A DNA stretch of 12,865 nucleotides, taken from NCBI GenBank assembly GCA_031277045.1, contig JAISLX010000167.1, forward strand, positions 1 through 12,865, given 5' to 3'. The notes beneath the pieces were generated by a model that ran no database searches, was not told the DNA's origin, and saw only the letters and a list, made by a program, of their open reading frames with translations. Positions 1-5,191 of this stretch are shown one piece after another. The first letter of the stretch is position 1, and every line of letters begins with the position of its first letter. A program made the translations under genes and the position numbers. Origin of the DNA: Treponema sp. GTDB lineage: Bacteria; Spirochaetota; Spirochaetia; Treponematales; Breznakiellaceae.

Positions 1-48
1 CTCTCTCTCTCTCTCTCTCATGAATTCGCTCTCCCCCTCCCCCCTCCT
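1..48. repeat. (CT)9 dinucleotide tract followed by a homopyrimidine run
   Basis: Positions 1-19 are an uninterrupted CT repeat that is cut by the window edge, so its full length is unknown. After a nine-base interruption (20-28), positions 29-48 are again only C and T, with runs of five and six C. Nothing here looks coding. Such a tract is prone to slippage and could also mark an assembly boundary. Confidence 0.8.
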
Positions 49-173
49 GGGTCTGACACAGGGGATAGATCTGCCCGCGTAACAAGTCTGCCCCCCTATT
101 TATATCTACCCAAAACCAGCCGGGCTGCGGAAAAAAGCTCCAGTTCCCCGTGAAAACTGCCGGAAAGGCGTTA

Positions 174-205
174 TGCGAAAGCGCATTTGTGCGAAAGCGC
201 ATTTG
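174..205 (+). repeat. Two perfect tandem copies of a 16-bp palindromic unit
   Basis: The unit TGCGAAAGCGCATTTG occurs at 174-189 and again at 190-205 without mismatch. Each copy contains TGCG-AAAG-CGCA, a 4-bp stem with a 4-base loop. The second copy continues into GCGCATTTGCGC-like sequence (197-208), which can also pair. It lies in the presumed leader or promoter region about 100 bases before the lipoprotein start, where it could be an operator or an RNA structure; its function is unknown. Confidence 0.75.
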
Positions 206-301
206 CGCACGCGCATACGCTTTACCGGCTTTTTTACGCCCGTTCGTAGAAGGGGCGATACAAACCCGCGGCCGGGAGGCCGCAAAGGAAGGTTTTTCAT
301 C

Positions 302-1468
302 ATGAAAAACAAATTTTTCGGAATGTTGGCGCTGGCGTTCGCGCTGGTTCTGGCGGGCTGCGCCACCAACGGTGCCAACACCACCAACACCACTACCGCC
401 GATAACGCCAAAGGCGCTGCCGGCGGCCCTGTTGACATCGCCAAAGCCGGCGGCGGGCCAAACACAAAGCTGACTGCATTGCTTCGTACCGTGCCATCTT
501 ACACTGAGACATGGGACAGGGAAGTTACGTTGTATTACTTTAATCCTGAATTCAAGGATGAACTAATCCAGGCCATACAAGACTCAGGATTCATTGAAGC
601 CGAGTCCGGGGAATACACCAGGGATTGGGGGTTACAGCAGGGCGTTCTTCGCTGGTGCGTTTCTCCCGACATTGAAAAATGGGACAGCGAACTGCAATTT
701 TCCGCACAAGGCGAGACAACCGTGCATACCATCGGATTTAAGCCGGGGAACCCGGTTGTAAGCGGCGGCGAACCAAACACGAACCGGGATTTACCTACAC
801 TGCTTCGCATTGTACCGTCTCAAATTCAGATATGGAACGAGGGAAGGGAAAATGAACATGACGTTACGGTTTATGACTTTAATCCTGATAACCCCGCGCT
901 CAAAGATGAATTACTGCAAGCCCTACAAAACTCAGGATTCATTAAAATCTGGGACACTGGAAAATACACCAGAGATTGGGAGTTAGAGCGGGGCGTTCTT
1001 CGCTGGTGCGTTTCTCCCGACACTGAAAAATGGCGCAACGAACTGCAATTTTCCGCACAAGGCGAGACAACCGTGTATACCAACGGGTTTATGACAATTC
1101 CAAACAGCGACGGCGTCCCCAAAACCATTACCATCACCGGTTTGCAAGGCGGCGATATATTAGCCGGCTTGAATATATTTGCAAAGCTAGACCAGGCTAG
1201 GAATACCGCGTGGGCAGAAGAAATCGACGGTCAGACCATCACCTATGCATTGATCGTGGGCCATGATGGTATACACCACCCCTGGACGGGAACCGGGGAA
1301 TTTTTCATCGTAATTGGATGTTCTCCTCCCAGGGACCCGTCGTATGATGGGTCAAAATATGTCTATTCGGAGGACGGCGTAAACCCGGCGCCGGTTGACA
1401 TCAAGGATGCAGTAACAACGCTTGAATGGTCAAAGTTTATTTGGCTTGAAGACTACAACTGGGGTTGA
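302..1468 (+). CDS. Putative lipoprotein with a tandem internal duplication
   Basis: This is a 388-residue exported lipoprotein of unknown function. The ATG at 302 follows AAAGGAAGG (284-292) and opens a clear lipoprotein signal peptide, MKNKFF then a hydrophobic stretch ending in the lipobox LAGC with Cys20, so the protein should be lipid-anchored in an envelope membrane. Residues 21-52 are a low-complexity Asn/Thr/Ala/Gly linker. Residues about 53-146 and 158-264 are two copies of one domain: each begins near PNT and shares TRDW, GVLRWCVSPD, ELQFSAQGETTV and GF. Residues about 274-388 form a different C-terminal domain (KTITITGL to LEWSKFIWLEDYNWG) that resembles, from memory, C-terminal modules of Treponema lipoproteins. 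The DNA of the duplicated parts is nearly identical, which suggests a recent duplication or gene conversion. The gene is followed by two hairpins and the 21-bp repeat array. Surface display is possible but not shown. Confidence 0.88.
   Translation: MKNKFFGMLALAFALVLAGCATNGANTTNTTTADNAKGAAGGPVDIAKAGGGPNTKLTALLRTVPSYTETWDREVTLYYFNPEFKDELIQAIQDSGFIEAESGEYTRDWGLQQGVLRWCVSPDIEKWDSELQFSAQGETTVHTIGFKPGNPVVSGGEPNTNRDLPTLLRIVPSQIQIWNEGRENEHDVTVYDFNPDNPALKDELLQALQNSGFIKIWDTGKYTRDWELERGVLRWCVSPDTEKWRNELQFSAQGETTVYTNGFMTIPNSDGVPKTITITGLQGGDILAGLNIFAKLDQARNTAWAEEIDGQTITYALIVGHDGIHHPWTGTGEFFIVIGCSPPRDPSYDGSKYVYSEDGVNPAPVDIKDAVTTLEWSKFIWLEDYNWG
458..1093 (+). repeat. Intragenic tandem duplication within the lipoprotein gene
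   Basis: Two copies of about 280-320 bp lie at roughly 458-738 and 773-1093. The best conserved part, 641-740 against 992-1091, differs at only about eight of 100 positions by eye. The second copy carries about 12 extra bases, giving the residues NPAL near the middle and one more codon before the conserved TRDW. The upstream part of each copy is more diverged. Confidence 0.85.
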
Positions 1469-1480
1469 GCCCCCATTCCG

Positions 1481-1525
1481 GGTCCCCGCTGTGCGGGGAC
1501 CGCGTCGCGTCCCGTAGAGGACGCG
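1481..1525. terminator. Two adjacent strong hairpins after the lipoprotein gene
   Basis: The first hairpin is a perfect 9-bp stem, GGTCCCCGC (1481-1489) and GCGGGGACC (1493-1501), with the loop TGT. The second is a perfect 7-bp stem, CGCGTCC (1506-1512) and GGACGCG (1519-1525), with a six-base loop. They start 12 bases after the lipoprotein stop codon. Neither is followed by a proper T-run, so they may act as mRNA 3'-end stabilisers or as weak terminators in both directions. Confidence 0.5.
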
Positions 1526-1526
1526 A

Positions 1527-1799
1527 TATTCCTCCGGAGGAAAAAACTTCCCCTCTAAAGGGGAAAAATTTTCCTCCAGAGGAAAAAAGTTTCCTTCTGG
1601 AGGGAAGAAGTTCCCCTCTGGAGGAAAAAAGTTTCTCTCCGTAAGGCAAAAGTTCCCCTCTGGAGGAAAAAAGTTTCCCTCTGGAGGGGAAAAGTTTCTC
1701 TCCGTAAGGCAAAAGTTCCCCTCCGGAGGGGAGAAGTTTCTCTCCGAAGGGAAAAAGTTCCCCTCTGGAGGGAAAAAGTTCCCCTCATAAGGGAAATAG
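1527..1799. repeat. Array of about 13 contiguous 21-bp hairpin units
   Basis: From 1548 to 1799 there are twelve units of exactly 21 bp in unbroken register, starting at 1548, 1569, 1590, 1611, 1632, 1653, 1674, 1695, 1716, 1737, 1758 and 1779. A thirteenth, more diverged unit precedes them at 1527-1547. The commonest unit is TTCCCCTCTGG followed by AGGGAAAAAG. Most units are imperfect palindromes of the form TTCCCTC-TG-GAGGGAA. Variants keep pairing through changes on both arms, for example TTTTCCTC-CA-GAGGAAAA and CCCCTCCGGAGGGG. One unit type, TTTCTCTCCGTAAGG-, recurs exactly at 1632 and 1695 and pairs poorly. The array ends 13 bases from the DUF445 stop codon, between two convergent genes. 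Because 21 is a multiple of three, the minus strand is open in all three frames as heptapeptide repeats, but no start or ribosome-binding site supports translation. Confidence 0.92.
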
Positions 1800-1812
1800 C
1801 GGCGGGCAGGCT

Positions 1813-2736
1813 TTAGCTGCGCATTCCCCAGGCAAACAGGGCCTGGAAAAGACCGATAAGAAAACCCAGAATGGCGCCAAAAATGTCGATCCACTTGAAC
1901 TGGTTGGCCATTACGTCCAGGATAATCCCCTCTACCCGGAGCATGTCCATGCTGTCAATCCGGCTGCGTACCATGTTCCGCACGTCAATGGTGGTGAGGA
2001 AGCTTTCAATCTGGGCATCGGCGGCCTGTAACAGTTTCTCCGTGAGCAGACTGTCCAAATCCGCCTGTTCGCCGGGGGAGGGGAGGCCGCCGCGAGACAA
2101 GAGGTCCTTCAACGCCCTGTCCAGAGCGCCCTGGGCAAAAAGGCTGTCACCGGCGCAGGAGATAACTGTGGAACGTACATCCTCCCGGAGGCCCGCTTTT
2201 TCCAGCCTGGCGATAAGATCATCGACAATCGCGGGCATGTTTTCCTTGATGCCCCGGTCAAACTGGCCGGAACTGATAAGGAGCCGCTGAATAGGGGAAA
2301 GACCGGCAATCACGCTGTCCACAATTTCGCGTCCCTGGGTGGTCAGTTTTTCGTGAATCTCCGGTTTTCGCAGGAATTCTACCAGGGCGTTCAGGGCGTG
2401 GGGGTAAATCCGCTCCGCGGCCCCGGTAAAAAGGGCCGGGATTTGCCGGGTGTAACGCGAAAGAGCCTGACGGACTTTTTCGCGCAGTTCCGCGCCGGCC
2501 AGCCGTTCCCGCAGAATCTCCGGGGTAAGGAGTTCCCGTTCCACCATAGCGCCGATGCTCTGCGCCAGTCTGGCCCGTTCCCGGGGCAAAATGCCCGGCG
2601 TAAAGGGAATCCGGATACCAAACATGTAACAGGGTTTTAGAGGACGGAACAGCATCTTGATGGCAAGCACATTGGTAACAAAGCCGATAAGCGCCCCGGC
2701 CAGGGGGGGGACAATCAGAAGGAGAATTTCGCTCAT
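1813..2736 (-). CDS. DUF445 family membrane protein
   Basis: This 307-residue protein belongs to the DUF445 (YheB-like) family of membrane proteins, whose biochemical role is not established. The N-terminus carries the family signature: a hydrophobic segment followed by GALIGFVTNVLAIKMLFRP (residues 14-32), then PFTPGILPRERARLA. The middle (about 60-270) is charged and mostly helical, with repeated short blocks typical of the family. A second hydrophobic segment lies near the C-terminus (about 285-304, IFGAILGFLIGLFQALFAWG). Both ends are therefore probably in the cytoplasmic membrane with a large soluble loop between. The length is at the short end for the family. The ATG overlaps the stop codon of the upstream SH3-like gene (ATGA), which indicates translational coupling and one operon. 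The gene ends next to the 21-bp hairpin array. Confidence 0.9.
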   Translation of the reverse strand: MSEILLLIVPPLAGALIGFVTNVLAIKMLFRPLKPCYMFGIRIPFTPGILPRERARLAQSIGAMVERELLTPEILRERLAGAELREKVRQALSRYTRQIPALFTGAAERIYPHALNALVEFLRKPEIHEKLTTQGREIVDSVIAGLSPIQRLLISSGQFDRGIKENMPAIVDDLIARLEKAGLREDVRSTVISCAGDSLFAQGALDRALKDLLSRGGLPSPGEQADLDSLLTEKLLQAADAQIESFLTTIDVRNMVRSRIDSMDMLRVEGIILDVMANQFKWIDIFGAILGFLIGLFQALFAWGMRS

Positions 2737-3161
2737 TGGGCAAGGGACTCCGATGCGGTTTTGGCCTGGGCTTCGGTAGGGTACAGGTCGATTACCGGTT
2801 CCGGCAGCCAGCCCCCGGAGTCCGGGCCCTGGGGGGATTCAACGAGCACCCAGGATTCAGGGGAAGCTTGACCGCCGCTGGTACGGCGTTCCAGAACCCG
2901 GACCACCGATCCGCGCCGCAGATAGCCCAGGGAAAGACCCTGGCTGTCCGGTTTGTCCACCATGTGGGTATAGGATGCGTTGACCACGCCATACCCGATC
3001 TCTTCTCGGGACAGGGGGGACATGGCAGGCGGATCCAGGCGTATTATTTCGTTCTTATCGCAGGAAACAGGAAGAAAAAACATGACCATAAGGGCAATAA
3101 GCCCCCCCTTTAGGGGAATTTTTATACCTTGACGGCGGGAATAGACTGAGCATACTCTCAT
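2733..3161 (-). CDS. Putative SH3-like domain lipoprotein
   Basis: This 142-residue protein has an N-terminal signal peptide with the hydrophobic core LIALMVMFFLPV and a candidate lipidated cysteine at residue 34 in LPVSC. The residue at -3 is Pro, so the lipobox is non-canonical, though spirochaetal lipoboxes are known to be relaxed. Residues about 57-128 fit a bacterial SH3-like fold: GVVNASYTHMVDKPDSQG, then LGYLRRGSVVRVLERR, WVLVESPQG and GGWLPEPVIDLY. Such domains usually bind peptidoglycan or peptides, so a periplasmic or envelope role is inferred. The start at 3161 is uncertain: there is no ribosome-binding site before it, and only three bases separate it from the start of the divergent omptin gene. 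An ATG at residue 25 would leave too short a signal peptide. The stop codon overlaps the DUF445 start. Confidence 0.75.
   Translation of the reverse strand: MRVCSVYSRRQGIKIPLKGGLIALMVMFFLPVSCDKNEIIRLDPPAMSPLSREEIGYGVVNASYTHMVDKPDSQGLSLGYLRRGSVVRVLERRTSGGQASPESWVLVESPQGPDSGGWLPEPVIDLYPTEAQAKTASESLAQ
3129..3156 (+). promoter_or_regulatory. Candidate promoter of the omptin gene, possibly giving a leaderless mRNA
   Basis: TTGACG at 3129-3134 (five of six bases match the sigma-70 -35 consensus) is followed after 16 bases by CATACT at 3151-3156 (four of six for -10). Transcription would begin near 3163, essentially at the ATG at 3165. No Shine-Dalgarno sequence precedes that ATG, which fits a leaderless transcript. 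The match is modest and rests on inspection only. Confidence 0.3.
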
Positions 3162-3164
3162 ACG

Positions 3165-4172
3165 ATGAAAAGGATAGCGGTTTTTTTTATTTTCGTCTGT
3201 ATCGCGATATCTTCTTTACCCCTTTACGCTGATTCCGGCCTTGCCCGGTTAAAAAATACAATCCTCTCTTCCTATACTCTTTCCCTAAGCCCCCAATTCG
3301 GTATGCTCTGGGGCCAGGGGGAAGAACAAGTTTACACCACCGGTAACAAGCTTTATAGCCAGCTTCTGTGGGATATCAAACCCCTGTTGTACGTGGGAAT
3401 GAGCATAGATTTTTCCCGGAAATATCCGTTGGAGGGACCCGGCATTTTCGGCGTTTTTTCCACAAAATTCGGCATCCCCGCGAATTCCGGCGTTATGGAA
3501 GACCGGGACTGGCTTGCGCGGGGGGGAATACTCAGCAATTATTCCCGGCACGACAACTTTACCGACGGGGCCATGATTCTGGATATGACGACGGGGTTGA
3601 GTATTCCTGCCTGGAGATTCCTGGTAATTCGTTTTTCGGTTGGTTTTTCCTGCACACGTTTTTCCTGGGACGCCTACGACGGGTACTACCAGTACGGACG
3701 CTATGACAAGATCAACAAGGAGTACGAACCTCTGAAAAACTCCGATCCGGTGATCCCGCTGAACGGGGCGGTAATATCCTATTCCCAGGACTGGTTCTCT
3801 CTGCCCTTTGGTCTTGGGGTTTCGATTTTTCCGGGCAGGCTTTTTTCCGGGACCCTTTACTGCGACGCTGGTCCTGTCATCAAATTTTTTGGTCAGGACA
3901 ACCACTACAAGCGAGAAAATGATGATTGGAATCTGTTTGCCGATAAGTCAGACGGCGGTTACGTCATGGAATTCGGGGGGGAATTCAAATTTTCCCCGCG
4001 GGAAAAATTCAGCCTTTTACTGCGCTCGTCCTGGCGCGATATTAACACGGGCCCCGGCAGAGAATCGTTCGGCAGGCGTCCCAGCACTAAAGAATGGTCT
4101 TATTTTGGCAAAACCTCGGGCGGACGCTTCCGGGCCCTGGATCTAGGGATTGGCTTTGAGGTACGACTTTAA
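3165..4172 (+). CDS. Omptin family outer-membrane protease
   Basis: This 335-residue protein is predicted to be a beta-barrel aspartyl/histidine-type protease of the OmpT/Pla family, cleaving polypeptides at the cell surface. It starts with a good signal peptide, MKRIAVFFIF to LPLYA, with cleavage probably after Ala22. The region SPQFGMLWGQGEEQVY (42-57) aligns with the first barrel strands of OmpT, where GKTKERVY carries the specificity residue Glu27; Glu54 is the likely counterpart. MEDRDW (111-116) holds the catalytic pair Asp113 and Asp115, equivalent to OmpT Asp83 and Asp85, and is followed by the family-typical SRH (127-129). QDNHY (244-248) holds the Asp245/His247 dyad, equivalent to Asp210 and His212. 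All four catalytic residues are present, so the enzyme should be active. The position matching OmpT Asp208 appears to be Gly243, which suggests a different preference at S1. The 3' end overlaps the Nudix gene by 30 bp on the opposite strand. Confidence 0.88.
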   Translation: MKRIAVFFIFVCIAISSLPLYADSGLARLKNTILSSYTLSLSPQFGMLWGQGEEQVYTTGNKLYSQLLWDIKPLLYVGMSIDFSRKYPLEGPGIFGVFSTKFGIPANSGVMEDRDWLARGGILSNYSRHDNFTDGAMILDMTTGLSIPAWRFLVIRFSVGFSCTRFSWDAYDGYYQYGRYDKINKEYEPLKNSDPVIPLNGAVISYSQDWFSLPFGLGVSIFPGRLFSGTLYCDAGPVIKFFGQDNHYKRENDDWNLFADKSDGGYVMEFGGEFKFSPREKFSLLLRSSWRDINTGPGRESFGRRPSTKEWSYFGKTSGGRFRALDLGIGFEVRL

Positions 4173-4556
4173 AGCGGGAAATAGTTTTATATCCGAAGGG
4201 GCAAAGTCCAGCCGTTCTATTTCCCCTATCGGGGCCCATTTCCATTCTTTGTGGTCGGTCAGAACCGCTCCCGGCAGATCGGCGTCTTCAAGGCGGATAA
4301 GGTAGGCCCGCAGGTTCCGTTCAACGCCGTTGTGCGTGAATACGGCGCGGGCCACTTCTTCCCCTACCTGTATGGGCAGGGAAAATTCTTCCTGAAATTC
4401 CCGCGCCAGGGCTTCCTCCCCGGTTTCCCCTTCTTCGACCTTACCACCGGGAAATTCCCACTTGTTCCCCAGGCTTCCGCCGCTTGACCGGCGGGCGATA
4501 AACAGTTTATCCCCCCGGCGGGCAATCCCTGCCACGGAAACACCGGTGGGTTTCAT
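4143..4556 (-). CDS. Nudix (MutT-type) NTP pyrophosphohydrolase
   Basis: This 137-residue protein matches the size and layout of MutT-type Nudix hydrolases, cytoplasmic enzymes that convert oxidised or non-canonical (d)NTPs to monophosphates and pyrophosphate. The Nudix box lies at residues 38-60: Gly38, Glu44, then RE-F-Q-EE (52-57), which holds the metal-binding glutamates. The Gly near the end of the consensus is Ser59 here. The preceding WEFPGGK (33-39) is typical of the MutT/8-oxo-dGTPase branch rather than of ADP-ribose or CoA hydrolases. The exact substrate cannot be read from the sequence. The gene lies 39 bases downstream of a membrane-protein gene on the same strand and its last 30 bases overlap the convergent omptin gene. 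The ATG at 4556 has only a weak GGGA upstream. Confidence 0.88.
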   Translation of the reverse strand: MKPTGVSVAGIARRGDKLFIARRSSGGSLGNKWEFPGGKVEEGETGEEALAREFQEEFSLPIQVGEEVARAVFTHNGVERNLRAYLIRLEDADLPGAVLTDHKEWKWAPIGEIERLDFAPSDIKLFPALKSYLKANP

Positions 4557-4595
4557 CTTCGCGTCCCGGACATTGTGAACAAACCCGGCATCCGG

Positions 4596-5006
4596 CTAAA
4601 GGAGCAGAACCCGGGGAAAAATAAAATGGAGGGCCGCGATAATCATGGCCGCGAAACCAATCCATTTACGGTTCACCGTGATGATCTGGGTCATCCTGCT
4701 GTCGCCTTCCTCAAAAAAACTGCGTCCGTGGTAGTAGTCAAAAAGGAGAATAAAACCGGTTACAAGCCCGGCGACCGCGGGAACAAGGTCCCCTACCACA
4801 GGAATGTCCCCCTGAACCGGGGACAAAAGCTTGAGCAGGCCGGTTACGGCGCCCAAAATACCCAGTACCAGTCTAATCGTTTCATTCCTCAGGGAAAAAC
4901 GAATTTCCGATTCTGTGGTGTCCGCTCCCTCTCCCCCGTTGTTCGTGAAGAGGATAAAACCCGCCATCGCGTTAAGCAGAATAGACAAAAAATAAAACTG
5001 AATCAT
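4596..5006 (-). CDS. Putative four-helix membrane protein
   Basis: I do not recognise this 136-residue protein. It has four hydrophobic segments: about 3-20 (QFYFLSILLNAMAGFILF), 45-62 (IRLVLGILGAVTGLLKLL), 76-92 (VPAVAGLVTGFILLFDY) and 114-132 (WIGFAAMIIAALHFIFP). Short charged loops separate them, so it is probably an integral cytoplasmic-membrane protein. I chose the ATG at 5006 because AAGGCGGGTAGG lies directly upstream; the frame is open further back only to a TTG at 5030 that lacks a ribosome-binding site. An open frame on the opposite strand (4575-5153) has no hydrophobic pattern or domain and is judged a shadow. The gene lies between the triple-palindrome region and the Nudix gene and may be cotranscribed with the latter. 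No function is proposed. Confidence 0.72.
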   Translation of the reverse strand: MIQFYFLSILLNAMAGFILFTNNGGEGADTTESEIRFSLRNETIRLVLGILGAVTGLLKLLSPVQGDIPVVGDLVPAVAGLVTGFILLFDYYHGRSFFEEGDSRMTQIITVNRKWIGFAAMIIAALHFIFPRVLLL

Positions 5007-5066
5007 CCTACCCGCCTTAAAAATACACAAAACCTCAAACCGCTTTCAAAATTCGGTTATGAGAGG

Positions 5067-5095
5067 CTGTGCCAAAACTTCAGTTTTTGGAACAG
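5067..5095. repeat. Imperfect inverted repeat, first part of a triple-palindrome region
   Basis: CTGTGCCAAAACT (5067-5079) pairs with AGTTTTTGGAACAG (5082-5095) around the two-base centre TC, with one mismatch and one bulge. It lies 61 bases upstream of the four-helix membrane-protein start and downstream of the gene ending at 5192. It may form a hairpin in RNA from either strand. Confidence 0.6.
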
Positions 5096-5110
5096 TTCCT
5101 TAGATTTGGC

Positions 5111-5139
5111 GGGAAAACCGGGCTTAGACCGGTTTTCCC
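5111..5139. terminator. Perfect 11-bp hairpin between two minus-strand genes
   Basis: GGGAAAACCGG (5111-5121) and CCGGTTTTCCC (5129-5139) are exact complements around a seven-base loop. Together with the next palindrome it could end transcription of the upstream minus-strand gene, but no clear T-run follows on that strand. An alternative reading is that it is the core of a mobile palindromic repeat. Confidence 0.5.
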
Positions 5140-5141
5140 AA

Positions 5142-5179
5142 GAGCTTGTTTAAAACTAACCGGGTTTTAAAACAAGCTC
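5142..5179. terminator. Long inverted repeat just downstream of the single-pass membrane-protein gene
   Basis: GAGCTTGTTTAAAAC (5142-5156) pairs with GTTTTAAAACAAGCTC (5164-5179) with a single bulged base, giving a 15-bp stem and a seven-base loop. It lies 13 bases after the stop codon at 5192 on the minus strand, where a terminator would be expected, and the stem itself is rich in A and T. It could equally be one end of a palindromic repeat element. Confidence 0.5.
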
Positions 5180-5191
5180 ATAGCTTAAATT

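Larger units (their letters stand above)
1..301. other. Non-coding leader region upstream of the lipoprotein gene
   Basis: No credible gene is seen in these 301 bases. They hold the pyrimidine tract at the left edge, an unremarkable stretch at about 50-170, the 16-bp tandem repeat at 174-205 and the ribosome-binding site AAAGGAAGG at 284-292. The reading frame of the following gene is open back to 173, but that part crosses the tandem repeat, has no ribosome-binding site at its first ATG, and would put 43 residues before a complete lipoprotein signal peptide, so I treat it as untranslated. I found no convincing -35/-10 pair. Confidence 0.6.

Noticed and set aside
173..301. N-terminal extension of the lipoprotein
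   Set aside because: It crosses the 16-bp tandem repeat, lacks a ribosome-binding site, and would bury a complete lipoprotein signal peptide.
1527..1799. CRISPR array
   Set aside because: Units are contiguous 21-mers with no spacers between them and no cas genes are present.
1430..1894. Minus-strand open frame of 154 codons through the 21-bp array
   Set aside because: It overlaps the ends of two well-supported genes, is open only because the unit length is a multiple of three, and has no ribosome-binding site.
3285..3905. Minus-strand open frame of 206 codons
   Set aside because: It lies antisense within the omptin gene, which has clear catalytic motifs and a signal peptide; the antisense product has no recognisable pattern.
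4575..5153. Plus-strand open frame of 192 codons
   Set aside because: It is antisense to the four-helix membrane-protein gene, has a Lys/Asn/Gln-rich low-complexity product and runs into the palindromes.
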